NCBI GenBank assembly: GCA_025024175.1
Contig: QCXZ01000041.1
Span: 46,991,786-47,055,785, forward strand
Direction: 5' to 3'
From: Rhyzopertha dominica
Lineage: Eukaryota; Arthropoda; Insecta; Coleoptera; Bostrichidae
DNA length: 64,000 nt
Under the pieces are notes generated by a model. It was not told where the DNA came from. It saw only the letters and a program-made list of their open reading frames with translations, and made no database searches. The position numbers and the translations under genes were made by a program. Positions 32,741-43,813 of this stretch are shown here, piece after piece (within the stretch, counting starts at the first letter, position 1; each line of letters begins with the position of its first letter).

Positions 32741-34312
32741 TGTAACGTTCCAAATTTAAGTAGCAACTGTTAAATATCAAAATTCCGTTTTTATTAGTAC
32801 ATAAGCACGTCGTTTACAGTAAATTTTAAAGTTCGTTGTGGTCGCATCAAACGAGATATCGCTAATCTGCTGAAGGTCTTCATCACTTGTTCTTTTGCCA
32901 TTGTGCATCTCTCTCGAGTACGTTGCATTGATCCCATCTTGCATCTTCATACTGGAACAGCAAGAGATTCATTCTTCGATTTGTTGCCGTGTTAGCACAC
33001 GAGGTGGTTAGATTGTTTAGTGGTAATCAATTGTTAGTGATTCTTACCGAAATCGGCGACTGAGTTTGTCCGGATCATAATCAACCGCCGGGGAATTCTG
33101 TGTACCAGATTTGATTCGTTTGTCTGGGAAACGAAAACGACATTTGTCGGATATCCCGCACAATCTCTAAAACCGAAAAAGCCGCACACCATCACAGGTT
33201 CGTTTTCTCTTATTCCNCGTTTCGCTCTGTAATTCCAGTATTATTTTAGGCTTTTAATTACAATCTCATATTGGATTTTTAAATATTGTTATTCNCGTTG
33301 ATTGGTTCGATTCGTNTCACCTGGAACCCACGGGTTCTACATCCATCAGGAGTGTGTATCACGTTGAGGTCAGGATCACCTGATGTTATCTGCAAAAAGT
33401 ACTTGAAGTCATTCAACCGACGTGGACAATTTTCATCCAGAAAATCGCTTGGTTATTCACTACCTCTGACGTGGCATTTGGGACCTAGCTGAAGTACCTG
33501 GAAGACAACCTAGTGATAAGTACACCCTTTGTGGTGCATAGATACTTACCTTTTTGATAAACTCTTTGTTCGACGTGACGAACACTTTCCACTATTGTTT
33601 ATTAGTGTAGTAGTTTTTGTAGTTTGTTAATGAAATTTGGTAAAGATTAACATTTTCCGCGATCGTTTGTTATTATACTAAGTACTACGTTTTCTGTCGT
33701 TTAATATTTACATTGGGTATAGATTAACAGATTCTAATCATATTTTTTTGTATACCTTTATAGTTTTTTTTGTATATTATTTAACTGAATAGGTTTCATC
33801 AATCTAGTTATTCGAGTACGCTAGGATTACGGATTAATTGCAAATTGTTGTTCGGTTGCGGTATTTTTTCTCTTTTCTTTTTTTTCCACACGACGTTTCG
33901 ACCGAACGACGTAGCGCTACGGGACGTGTCGGGACGGTATTGTTTTTTTTTATTCCCTCGATAGTACCGCGTTTTTTTTGGCTGCGCAATTAATTCTGGC
34001 GAATCTGGCGTTCGCGTAAACTTTGTTGTGAGATTTTGCATATTGTACAACACCATTGTGTTTTTTTAATTCTAAACTAGAAAGAATAAATTTGTTTCGT
34101 ATTTGAATTTGAACTTAGTTTTTTCTTTATTCAACTTGGCATTTCGGATTTGGTGCCGTACGGAGCCTGAAGCAAATTCGTGGCGCTCTCTTTTTTTTTC
34201 CTTCTTTTTCTTCTCGTTTCTATAAATCTATAATTTTAATAAAGACCCCGACCCGCCTTCGCCTGGGTTATTGCCGTGGTCCGGCTCCGACTGTTTTCGT
34301 TTAAGTTTGTAT

Positions 34313-34347
<35 letters not shown>

Positions 34348-34361
34348 CCAACATACTTACA
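32741..34361 (+). mobile_element. Solo LTR nested in gypsy RNase H
   Basis: A 1621-bp insertion starting TGTAAC and ending TTACA, flanked by the 4-bp duplication ATTA (32737-32740 and 34362-34365). Removing it together with one ATTA rejoins the RNase H frame of the gypsy relic exactly (SRSLTN to TENRYA), which proves the boundaries. The TG...CA ends and single-unit structure indicate a solo LTR of another retroelement. An AATAAA near 34236 would fit plus orientation. It contains no recognisable ORF, includes a GA microsatellite near its right end, and has a few ambiguous bases. Confidence 0.85.
34315..34344. repeat. (GA)15 microsatellite
   Basis: Fifteen uninterrupted GA units inside the solo LTR, 17 bp from its right end. 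The minus-strand frame reads through it as a Ser-Leu repeat, which is an artefact. Confidence 0.95.
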
Positions 34362-34790
34362 ATTAGTCAAGCTTCGAGAGGCAAATGCACCGGGTTTACC
34401 ATCTTGCATTAAGCAAACACCTAATCCATATTTTGATGCATCTGACTGCAGTATTATTTGTTTTTGAGGATCAAAAAAATGACAATACAGGTGCACTGGT
34501 TAGTAATTTTCTTAAACAATTCAAAGAATTTTCGTGTCCTTGCGTCCACTTCCAGTCAACATTATTTTTAGTCTTATCTCGCAAGGGTGCTGTAACTAGC
34601 GACATATTGGGCACAAATTTGGCCAAAAATTTTGCTATGCCTAAAATTCTTAATAACTCATTTTTGTTTTGTGGACTAGGCATGCCTACAATAGCCTGAA
34701 CATAGCTTTTGAAAAAAATCTGTCCCATAAATTTTACAGAGGTTTGTTTAAACTGTATTCTTAATAAATTAAAGTTGACATTCATTATAT
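34362..34790 (-). pseudogene. Gypsy RT connection and proximal RNase H
   Basis: Minus-strand frame: KFMGQIFFKSYVQAIVGMPSP, a tether LRILGIAKFLAKFVPNMS, then TAPLRDKTKN and the start of RNase H, LQSDASKYGLGVCLMQDGKP and AFASRSLTN. The RNase H catalytic Asp in QSDAS is kept. The domain is cut by the solo LTR after SLTN and resumes at 32740. A small frameshift lies near 34480. It is part of the same gypsy copy as 32277-32740 and 34791-36392. Confidence 0.9.
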
Positions 34791-35165
34791 TTTAATGCGC
34801 GTTCAAATACTGTTTTTAATTTTAGTCATGGTCTTGTCCTGTCTTACCAGTGATTATTGTATCATCAAAATAAATGTGCACTCCACTAATATCGCCAAAC
34901 AATTCAACAATTTTTTTTGGAACACGTCTGGGGCAGAGCAAATAGCAAAAGGTAACCTACAGAATTTATAGCGAACAAATGGTGTGCCAAATGTACAATA
35001 ATTTGAACTCTATTCATCAACAGGAACTTGCCAGTAGCTACCTTTTAGGTCTAGGACAGTAAAATAACTTTGATGATTTAATCTTTTTGCCCATTCAGTA
35101 GGCGCATATACTTTAGATTCCAAATAATCTAATTTTGTTTTGAGTTTCTTAAGCTTAGGGAATTC
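34791..35165 (-). pseudogene. Gypsy reverse transcriptase core
   Basis: Minus-strand reading in shifting frames: YAPTEWAKRLNHQSYFTVLD, then the motif-A Asp in VLDLKGSYWQV (about 35065-35030). CRLPFAICSAPDVFQKKL follows as motif B, and IYFDDTIITGKTGQD as motif C with both Asp kept (about 34870). Stops and frameshifts between these motifs make it non-functional. Order and spacing are those of a Ty3/gypsy RT. Confidence 0.85.
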
Positions 35166-35167
35166 AC

Positions 35168-35601
35168 CTAACTGGTTGTACTTTTAAATGCAATAGAATG
35201 TGTTGTTGGAAATCTTCTCAATCCTTCAAACACTGATTTATGTTGTCTAACTACATCATCTACAGTTTTAAAGCTGCTACTAACCAGATCAATTTTTTTG
35301 ATTAATTTCAATTCGGTAGAAGCTCGTAACCCTAGCAATGGAATTTGTTTCTTTGCATTTACTATTACAAATTGTAACACTGCCTCAACATCCCTGACTT
35401 TACACAACAAATCAACAGTACCTAAAAGCTTGATTTTAAAATTTTTCCATTTAGCATCCAACAATGTTTTTGCAATATGCTATGGAATAACGCTTACTTC
35501 AGCTCCTGTATATAACTCAAAAACTAGTTTTTTACTGTTTATAGAAACTGTTTCAAACCAGGCATTTCCTTCAGATCCTATGCCAACGCCTCCAATATTT
35601 T
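35168..35601 (-). pseudogene. Gypsy aspartic protease
   Basis: The frame reads KKLVFELYTGAEVSVIPYHI, clearly the retroelement protease active-site region (normally LDTGAEV-VIP), but the catalytic Asp of DTG is Tyr. It is followed by LLDAKWKNFKIKLLGT and a linker with PLLGLRAS and LIKKIDLV, as in many insect gypsy Pol proteins. It lies between gag and RT in the expected order. Together with the frame breaks this copy cannot process its polyprotein. Confidence 0.85.
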
Positions 35602-36385
35602 TCACAGTTGCTTCCATATAGAATTCTTCATCATTTTCTTTTTCTTGCTCTTCTCGAACTTCATTAATAATTTTCCTTTTATATACTTCTTTCTTCCTAG
35701 AAAAATGATTCTTTCCCTGACACTTGGCGTATGTCTTTCCATCACCCGGGCACTTATCTGACTTGTGAATATTCCCACAGCAATTGTATGTTCTATTTTT
35801 ATTTTAATTGCTACTACATTTACTGAAGATTCACTGTGTAACATCCTCAACTGTGTTTTGCTTGTCTCTGTTGATCTGCAAAATGCTACAGCTTTGTCCA
35901 AACTGAGCTGCAATTCACGTAATAATCTTTACTGTGTATACTTTTCAGCGATTCCTAGGACTACCCTGTCACGTACCAAATTTTCTTCTTCAGAATATTC
36001 ACAAGTTTTAACTGATTTTTTCAGATCAGTCAAAAACGTTTGTCCTTCTTTTTGTGTTACGTTGTTAAACACAAATCGTTTGAAATCCACGTTCTTTCTC
36101 GGTGCACAGAGTCTTTCATCAAGGTTTCCAATTTGTTCCTGTCCTCATCTTCATTGAACGTGAATGTGTTATACACCTTTATTCCTTCATCTCCAGCAGC
36201 GCTCAAGAAAACAGCAATTTTCTTTGATTCGCTCTTCGTCTTTAGGTCTGTTGCGTCCATATACAGTTCAAATCTTTGACGAAATTTTTTCCAGCTATCG
36301 TGCACATTAGCACCACTGAGAGATAGAGGCTCTGGATGTTTAAAGAAAGTTTTCCATTCTAAGTTCGTGTTTTAGTTAACACCTG
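35602..36385 (-). pseudogene. Gypsy gag
   Basis: From about 36385 the minus strand reads WKTFFKHPEPLSLSGANV, then WKKFRQRFELYMDATDLKTK, then IAVFLSAAGDEGIKVYNTF, the usual start of Gag in this group of insect gypsy elements. Frames then shift repeatedly. The C-terminal part (35602-35913) is basic and ends before the protease. Its nucleocapsid knuckle is broken. Upstream, near 36392, sequence resembling an LTR end (CA) and leader begins. Confidence 0.8.
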
Positions 36386-36392
36386 ACACTAT

Positions 36393-36760
36393 GTATTTTG
36401 CTTTACAAAACACCCAAGTGTTTATTAACAAGAACTGGTACAAAGGTTTGTCATGACAAGTCTGACAGCTCGTACTACTATTTTCAACAATACAATACAA
36501 TATACTACATTTGGTCTAGATAATTTTGACACTCATGTAGTTGTCTTCCTAAGAAGTAGCTCTGAAACTTCTGAAGAAGACACCGACATTAGTGTCGAAA
36601 CGCCAAGATCTAGCAAGCAACTTGGGAACCAGCTCGGAAAAAATATGTCATCGATACTAAATTACGGCTGAATGTACCTACTTATATGACACATATTTTG
36701 TAATCCTGATGTCGAAGTTGTCTTCACGGATCCTGCAGCCCTTCTTAACAATTTAACTTC
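36393..36760 (-). repeat. Probable 5' LTR of the gypsy relic
   Basis: Just upstream of gag on the minus strand, an AATAAA-type signal (about 36431-36425) precedes a CA end near 36392 and a short leader, which is how an LTR would sit. The far end was not located. Within it, about 36571-36602, is a CTGAAGA-stem-GAAAC motif (see findings). An alternative is an unrelated repeat that ends at gag. Confidence 0.4.
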
Positions 36761-36779
36761 TATTGCTATAAAGTCGCAT

Positions 36780-37270
36780 TAATTAACTCTGCAAATAATT
36801 AATCGTTCCTCAATCATCCTGCGACCAGGAAATACATTTTCGACGCATTCGATGCGCGGGGAAACGCTTTCGATCATAAACCGTTCCGTATGCGGATGGA
36901 AGAGAGACACTGTCAAATATTTGTCACGGGAATTATCCAGCCAACGTCGGCTTTTGAATATTGAAGCGAGTAGTGAATGAAGGTCACAATAAGCCGATTT
37001 GTAGATTTCGAATTCGGTAAATTGACATGTAGAGAAAACCGAATGCGCATCTGCGCCGCACAAATGAACGGAATGGTAAATAGGAGCCCGTGCCGCATCC
37101 CCAGGGATTCGATTTGCTGTACTTCAAATTTAAAGCAGCGACTTTGTTGCGCTCGCAAAATTCGACGCGCGTAAATTTTTGCCGGGGTCCCGTCCGCCAA
37201 TTGCGTTGGTCGTTTGATTAATAGGAACACTCACCTGAACTAGGCGCACCGGTCCGTTCGGGAAATTGAT
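36780..37270. other. GC-richer island, candidate conserved non-coding
   Basis: About 490 bp with higher GC and CpG than its flanks and short overlapping frames on both strands (94, 105, 65 codons), none with a recognisable domain. It includes AT-rich homeodomain-like cores (TTAATTAA near 36778, AATTAAT near 36797). Possibly regulatory. Confidence 0.3.
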
Positions 37271-37511
37271 AGTAATGTGAGCTTTTGTGGAGTCCACAGA
37301 CAGCAGCTTTTGTATAGAAATGCAGTGCAAATACACTAGGTGTCTCCAAAAAGTGAGGAAAGAATGCTACCACAGATATCTGATGGTAGAATATGACCAT
37401 TTAACCTAACTTACCACCGTCCAAAAGTGAATGATTTCGGATATACAGAGGGTCAAAGGTTCAATTTGGTTTAGATTGTCATAAATATTTTCTTTAATAA
37501 TTGGTGTATTG

Positions 37512-37655
37512 CAGTGATTGGAACAATTTCTTTTGAAAAGTAATCCATTACAATTACTCATTAGTCGAGCAGAATAGTAATGGATTACAATTACAAATTA
37601 CTTTTTTTAGAAAGTAATGAATTACATTTACAAGTAATTACATTACACATCGGGT
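37512..37655. repeat. hAT-like terminal fragment
   Basis: It starts CAGTGATTGGAAC, an hAT-like end, and is followed by repeated AAGTAAT(G)NATTACAATTAC motifs in both orientations. This resembles the subterminal repeats of widespread hAT elements. No second end or 8-bp duplication was found, so it is probably a truncated copy. Confidence 0.5.
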
Positions 37656-38004
37656 TGAAATTATAATATCTATCGGGAGCAGACAGGGTTTAAGGGATTT
37701 ATTTTAACCACTTAGGAATATCTCTAAATTAAGTTAACCCCCAAAAATAATAAAATTTGCAATAGAAATATTTATTTTAATAAAATAAATTATTTAATAA
37801 TAATGATAATAATACTAATATAATAGTGACATGACGGTCCAAAATCCAAATATTAGGTTTATTGCTGATGAGGTTCTTTAAGAGGGAGATTGCACAATTG
37901 CTTTTTCTATAATAACATGTTTGTAATAAATCCCCAAAATTAAATTTTCTTGGAATTTTTGAAATATACAAAATTATAGATAACGGTAATTTTAACAATG
38001 TTGA

Positions 38005-38225
38005 ATGATTTTTGTAATTTTAGTTGTCCTATTCTAAATTCTTTATTTGATCATTGATTTCATGTTTGTGCGTTTGACATGCACGCTACTTTTTTGTTTG
38101 AAGTCAAGGTTGCTTGTTTCGATTTTGAAATGTCAGTTTTATAAATTCTTTTGTATTCCTTTTTTACATTATGAGGTACTGATGATGCCTAATTATAGCT
38201 GAAAGCGCTTAGCCTATTTATTAAA
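38005..38225. repeat. Dispersed repeat, copy 2
   Basis: Second copy of the repeat at 26525-26700 (aligned to about 38165). It continues into CTGATGATGCC-stem-GCTGAAAGCGC (about 38177-38209), a motif type seen at retroelement ends. Family unknown. Confidence 0.5.
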
Positions 38226-38921
38226 TACAGTGGATTTGATAGACTTCGGGGAGATTTATTGTAGAAGTAAACATTACTATACATATATCAACTTTGGGGA
38301 AAATGGACCAGTTTACATTGTTTACAGAAACATGGTGTTTAAATTTATTTTATTTTATTTTTTCAGTTTTTTATTACTAGCTCTGTTATTTTATGTATAT
38401 CTAATAAGATGATGCGATTATACAACTGTCAAGGAACTTACCGGCTGTCCCAAATATTTATCAAAAGCTGCGTGCAAACGACGTTTGATTGTTAAGCATG
38501 AACTTGAATTGGCAAAAAAGGCAGAAAAAGATTCATCGTACTGCAGCTTCTATCAGTTTAAATACGAGTAATATGGGTAATTATTGCCGCATTGCCGCAT
38601 TCATGTTAGATCAGGTCAGGTTAGGCAATATTAAAAAAAACAAGATATCAACCAAAAGAAGTGTACCTACTGATGAGAAAAGAAAGCAATCAAACTTGCG
38701 CCCTATCAAATATACGTACTTGGCAAATAGTTTTATACCTAACAGCGCTCTGTAATATTCTGCGAACATATGACTTGTATAACATATACGTCAATGACCA
38801 AGATACTTGTGTTTATTAATCTTTCCTGTTTGCCTGATTTAATCGTCTAAAACTATGAACCGTAAGATCTTGATAATTTAAATAATACAAGCGAAATAGG
38901 GATGCTCGTCAAATATCTTAA

Positions 38922-39840
38922 GAGGGGCATTTACTTGGAGCGATCGGGCGGAAATGTAACCTATGCAACCCGTATTACCAGCGGGATATGGGACGTAAGA
39001 GGGTAGCCGATATGTTGAAATCATGCAAAGATCGTACAAGCAACAGACGGGCTAAACTAATGTTCGGAAAATTGCTGACTGTAGTGTGTACGTAAAAAAG
39101 GAAGCATGATATTAGTAACTTACTATGATATTATACCAGGTAATTCAAAATATGGAATAACCCATTTATTTCTGTAAATATGTACTATATAACATTTCAT
39201 TCTAACTGCACGTCGGCTATGATTTCTGGAGGAACTTTTATAATAATTTTCCTTCCGCCTCCCCATTGCTTCGGCAGACAGTAAATTAATGTGAAAGAGC
39301 TTTTAACATTAAACTTGTCACGTGTATTTAGACATACAATCTTAGAAATCCAGTCATATCGCAATAGATCGTATACCGCTCGATCATTCCCGACAGATTT
39401 GTATCTTAGCCTCACTGTTCACTGGATACCACGCGACGGACCTGGTGGGGATGGGCATTCGCATTCCGCGCTCGTGACGGACACGTGCGAAAGGGTTTAC
39501 GGTTTTAGATTTTTTGAATGTTTTTACTCATTCATCGTGCTCATGTTTTTGGTAGTGTACAAAGAAATATGTAGCTAAAACGTGGAGTTCGAATTTTTCG
39601 TTTATGTGCCTTAGTTTTCGAGAAATAGCTCGCCAAAAATACGCATTTTTAAGCAAAATATAACAACAAATATTTACATTACCGTACCAATTTCAGAAAA
39701 AACTTGAACTCTACGTTGTAGCTACATCTTTTGTCATTGCCATGTCGAAATTTCACTTTGAAAAAGTTTCGAATAAGTCCGTAAGATGTAAAACGGTAGG
39801 TGCTTNAAATGACCCGCTTCGCTCTGGGTAAACGCCCCTC
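38922..39840. mobile_element. TTAA-flanked element, 919 bp
   Basis: TTAA at 38918-38921 and 39841-39844 flanks inverted ends GAGGGGC(A/G)TTTAC, followed by similar GGAGCGA/AGAGCGA blocks (about 27 bp, several mismatches). TTAA targets are used by piggyBac-type transposons, but the ends do not begin with the usual CCC, so the assignment is tentative. Inside, a 72-codon minus frame (39197-39415) and a 95-codon plus frame (39291-39578) match no transposase. Confidence 0.55.
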
Positions 39841-39844
39841 TTAA

Positions 39845-41855
39845 AAATAATAATTAATTATATTTGTTGTATAATGTGTGAGTATTTATATAAATTTACT
39901 GTACCTATCTGCCATCGTGTGTTTCTTTAGATTCCATCTAAGATATTATTGCTTTTTAAAGTAAGTAAAGTTGTAATTATGCTCTATAAATTAAGTTCCA
40001 AGATTATTTTGCGGCATAAAAGCATTTTGTTTAAACATTTTCGTATTTTTAGAATAGGCCAATTCCCGAGCGTTAAAGGTAAAACGGACGTGTATGAGTG
40101 GGAAGTCCAGACTGTTAGTGCCATCTCACTTAGTGCACGGACGTTAGCTTCAAGTGAAGATTCAGCGGCCTGTTAAACCGCGTTCGTTAGGACGCCTAAC
40201 TTATTAACCACAGTAGTAGTCATTATACCACCTCGACTAAACAGCGAAAATTATTTGGAGCATGTCCAAAATCTCTTACCCTGTCCTTGGAACATCGAAG
40301 AAGAATTATTACTTTCTATAGGGAACTTTGAAAATCCTTGTGTATCTATCTTAGGTCAGCAATACAGAAGATGAATTTATTGTTAAATTTTAAATCCAGA
40401 TATTTCTAAAACAGCTACTCAAATCAATTCTTACCAGGTGTGCTTTTCATAGGTAAAAGACACTGGAGAATAAGAAAAAATTAAGAGTAAAATAGAGCGT
40501 GTCTCAAAAAAATAATTTCGTTTTATATGTGTACCACAGGAGGCGCTTTTCATATTTTAAAGTGACAATGAAAGCAGGTCTCAATTTTTCGTCCCTCGGC
40601 ACTAAACCAGTTATTAAGTAAATAGTTATGAAAAACTAACAGCAAATTGAACTTTTGACACTTTGTAGCACCAAAAATCATTCACTTTTGACTGAGATAA
40701 GTTGGATTAGATCGTCATATTTTAGCCTCATGAACTTAAGATAGTATTTTCCAGAATCTTTTAGGGACATCTCGTATAACTTGAAATAAATTATATACAA
40801 CAAATTATGTTTGCTACCTGGGTTATCTAGAAATTGAACATTTGTTTTGGTTTTTCCTTTTACAGTCAATTTTATTTGTATTTGATAGTGAAATACTGGC
40901 GCACCCTGGGATTTACGGTGCGAGCTGTTTGCGTTGCCGAAGATTAGAACCTGAAACAGAACTTGAGCCAAGGGCAGGTGCGATACGACTTAGGTCGTTT
41001 TAACATAACCTGTAACAATAAACGTTCTAAGAGGTAGAGACCTGCAAGACCAGCAATATTAGTATACTTAATTATCAACAGTTGTCTCTCGCATGCAGAT
41101 TTTCAAGTTTTCTTACTAAGTTTTTTTGCGCGGACAGCACTGACCGAAAGACAGAGCTTGGCCAGCCTCGTGTATAGGCAGACGTTTTATTCAACTATAA
41201 CAAAAGTTCCTAACGTTAACGCCAATAATTTACTTTGTGCCAGCGTCTCCAATCNCGTAAGTGTCTGAAGGGTTGTTTCAGCTAAATTTGTAATTCGTTA
41301 CTTACAGGATATATCGTAACTATCTCAGCATTTATCTTTTCGACCCATTGCGTTACCTAAAAAGAGAAACCCTCGAAAAGAGGTGAGTTAAAGGTTTTCT
41401 CTAAAGATAGTTTTCACAAAGACGCCCTTGGGCGCTTGCAGGGTTTTTCTTTTATACCGAGGAGCAATTACCTGGACGTTACTGGTATTTGTGCCTATTC
41501 CTGTAGTAATAATAAAATTTGGAGACGCTGGAACACAACAACGGGCAAGGGACTGGAGGTCAGCGCTGTAGCACCGGTCAGAGCGAGAATTATCCCGGAA
41601 CCAACCTCGAAGGGCACCGTCTAACAGGCCAGATATTTTCTTTGCATATACTTAATTAAATTCACGTTTCATATATTAATGAAAAAAGTCACTGTCCAAT
41701 TTATTTTAAATGTGAACCAAATAGTACTATTTCGGGCCAAGATCTTGTAACTAGTGATACTTTTTTTGCCAATATATATACAGTTAAAATAGTCATTAAT
41801 TGCTTAATTTCACATAACGCTTGGTTTCGCAGTTTTACCAAGCGCGGTGCTTTAC
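39845..41855. other. Spacer, nothing recognised
   Basis: No recognisable gene. Several short frames (40678-40971 minus, 41436-41624 plus) lack known domains. Confidence 0.35.
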
Positions 41856-41879
41856 AACTGCGTGGCGCCCTTAAATTCA

Positions 41880-42215
41880 TTTATTTTTTTTAACTTAAAA
41901 ACGACCCACGGCCCGTGCCCGACTAATAAAGAGCAGCCGATCAAAAGTAGCTGTGTGAGAGGTTACAAACCATTTATTAACAACATAAAAATAAATCTGC
42001 AGAAACACACATGTACATAAAGTAAGTAATAAAACACTAACAAAGACAAAAGTGATTGAGCAAAGATTTTTGGAACTTACATTATTGCTTGAAGGTTAGC
42101 TCCTGCCCGGAGGTCTTCGATTATTTGCACTAATAATACTCGAGTAAATACATAGTCACATAGATCGCATAAACTGCTGACACATAATCCGCCGTTCACG
42201 GGAAGTCCATTGAAC
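41880..42215 (-). repeat. LTR relic (family B), minus orientation
   Basis: The reverse complement aligns with the LTR at 5490-5847 over its R region, including GTGCAAATAATC, CACTTTTGTCT, GTTTTATTACTT and TTATTTTTATGTTGTTAATA. The AATAAA (minus) lies near 41975. No internal retroelement sequence was recognised next to it, so it is a solo LTR or fragment. Confidence 0.6.
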
Positions 42216-42529
42216 ATAAAAATGCTGATGCTGAAATGAATTTAGAATTATAGTTGAAGTGAATACAAATAAATTTGGAAAATATTCTCTGTTTGACAAT
42301 ATGTGTTCAACCTTATGGTACAAAAGTTAATTTATAATCATCTTATTATCATTACAGCCCCCTTTTTAAAAAAATGTTAGTTATATTATCCGCAAAACTC
42401 GTTTCGATAAATGCCTCCAAAGTATTTGAAAAAGAAACCTTTATACATAAACTGTTTTAATCTCAGTGTTTCATTAGAGCTTTTCATTTACATAAGCAAA
42501 CTACAAGTAATCAAATTTCTTAGGAAACT

Positions 42530-42860
42530 ATGCCTCAACGCACGCCGTGCTCTCGCAAATCGTTGCATGCGATTACCATTTGAGTCATGTCTCAAGGGGC
42601 TGCTCGCCACTACGACTCTCCCTGCTTGCGCCACTGACGTATTTACTTGCCGCTCGCTCTCCGTCCACTATGCATTTTGAGGAATTAGTCTGAGCTCACT
42701 TGAATTCCGCCTTGCAATTTAACGAAAAACGAACACCAAGAAGCAGTAACCTTCCAGTGCACTCGACCGAACGGCTGATTGTAAAAAAACCACTCCGAAC
42801 GTGTGGTTCCTGGAGGACGGCATGTAAGCGGCGGCAAAATGCAGCAAAAAGCTCACGATT
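42530..42860. other. GC-richer island, possible promoter or exon
   Basis: A GC-richer block. A plus frame (42411-42680) ends inside it. Near 42838 an ATG opens only a 14-codon frame. Its composition is reminiscent of a 5' leader or regulatory island, but nothing specific was identified. Confidence 0.2.
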
Positions 42861-43238
42861 GGTGGATGTTATTTAGTTTATAAGCATTCGGTCATTGTGG
42901 TTTTGATTGAGTTGAATAGTGAATATAGCAATTAGTATTTTCTCTTCAACTTACTGATGTAGCCGACTAAGGATATCTAACAACCAATTCAGTTGCGTCC
43001 CTGTTTTTGCGAGTCTTACCGATTGCTGATAGGTGTAAATCTATGAAGGGCAGATTAATTTTGAACAAGCTAAACGAAAATATGACACAATTTCTTGTTT
43101 ACTAAGTAAACGTTATGTTTTATTTTCATTTCAAGTAATAAAAGCGAATACTGTTAAAGAACCTACCCAGGCCATATATTTAAATTTAGAAAGTTCATCA
43201 TACTATTAGAAAGTTACTTTATAACCGTAGCCTTTATA

Positions 43239-43500
43239 CAGGGTGATTTTTTGAAAACTTCACACCTTAAATAACTTTAAATATAGCAAAAATTTGCAAA
43301 AACAGGTAATCTTTTGTTTGCAGGGGACTACTTTTGAGATAAGTTTTTAATGGATAGCGCTTACTCTCTGAGCAGGGTAGACACCCCTTTAAAAAATTTA
43401 AATGGAACTATCCATCTTGTGATACATTATTTGAAAGCTTATTTCACAAAGAGTCTGGCCATGTAATTAGTTTTACCACGTTTAACTTATTGACGGGGTA
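43239..43500 (+). repeat. Long terminal inverted repeat (left)
   Basis: Pairs with 45214-45484. Similarity by eye is high with scattered substitutions and small indels. Confidence 0.9.
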
Positions 43501-43813
43501 ATAGATTAATAGTGCCTACGAAACAGGTTGCTTATTAAATTGAATATTTTGGACTCTTTTCAACAAAATGTATTTTATTTTAGAGCGGAAATAAAATTTG
43601 TCCTTACGAGAACCCAAAATTTAAACAAACAACTTGTAAAAAATATGACACTTAAAAAAAACTCCCAGAATACTGAAAATTTTCTTTTAACATTATTATT
43701 AACATTAAAGTATTTATCATGTAATTTTTTAGAAAGTCCATGTCCACGAAAAAGAACAATTATTTATTTCTAACTCCAAAAACAGTGTAAACAAAACCAT
43801 AGAAATTGAAACC

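Noticed and set aside
34276..34467. Plus ORF with Arg-Glu repeats and minus ORF with Ser-Leu repeats
   Set aside because: Both are translations of the (GA)n microsatellite.
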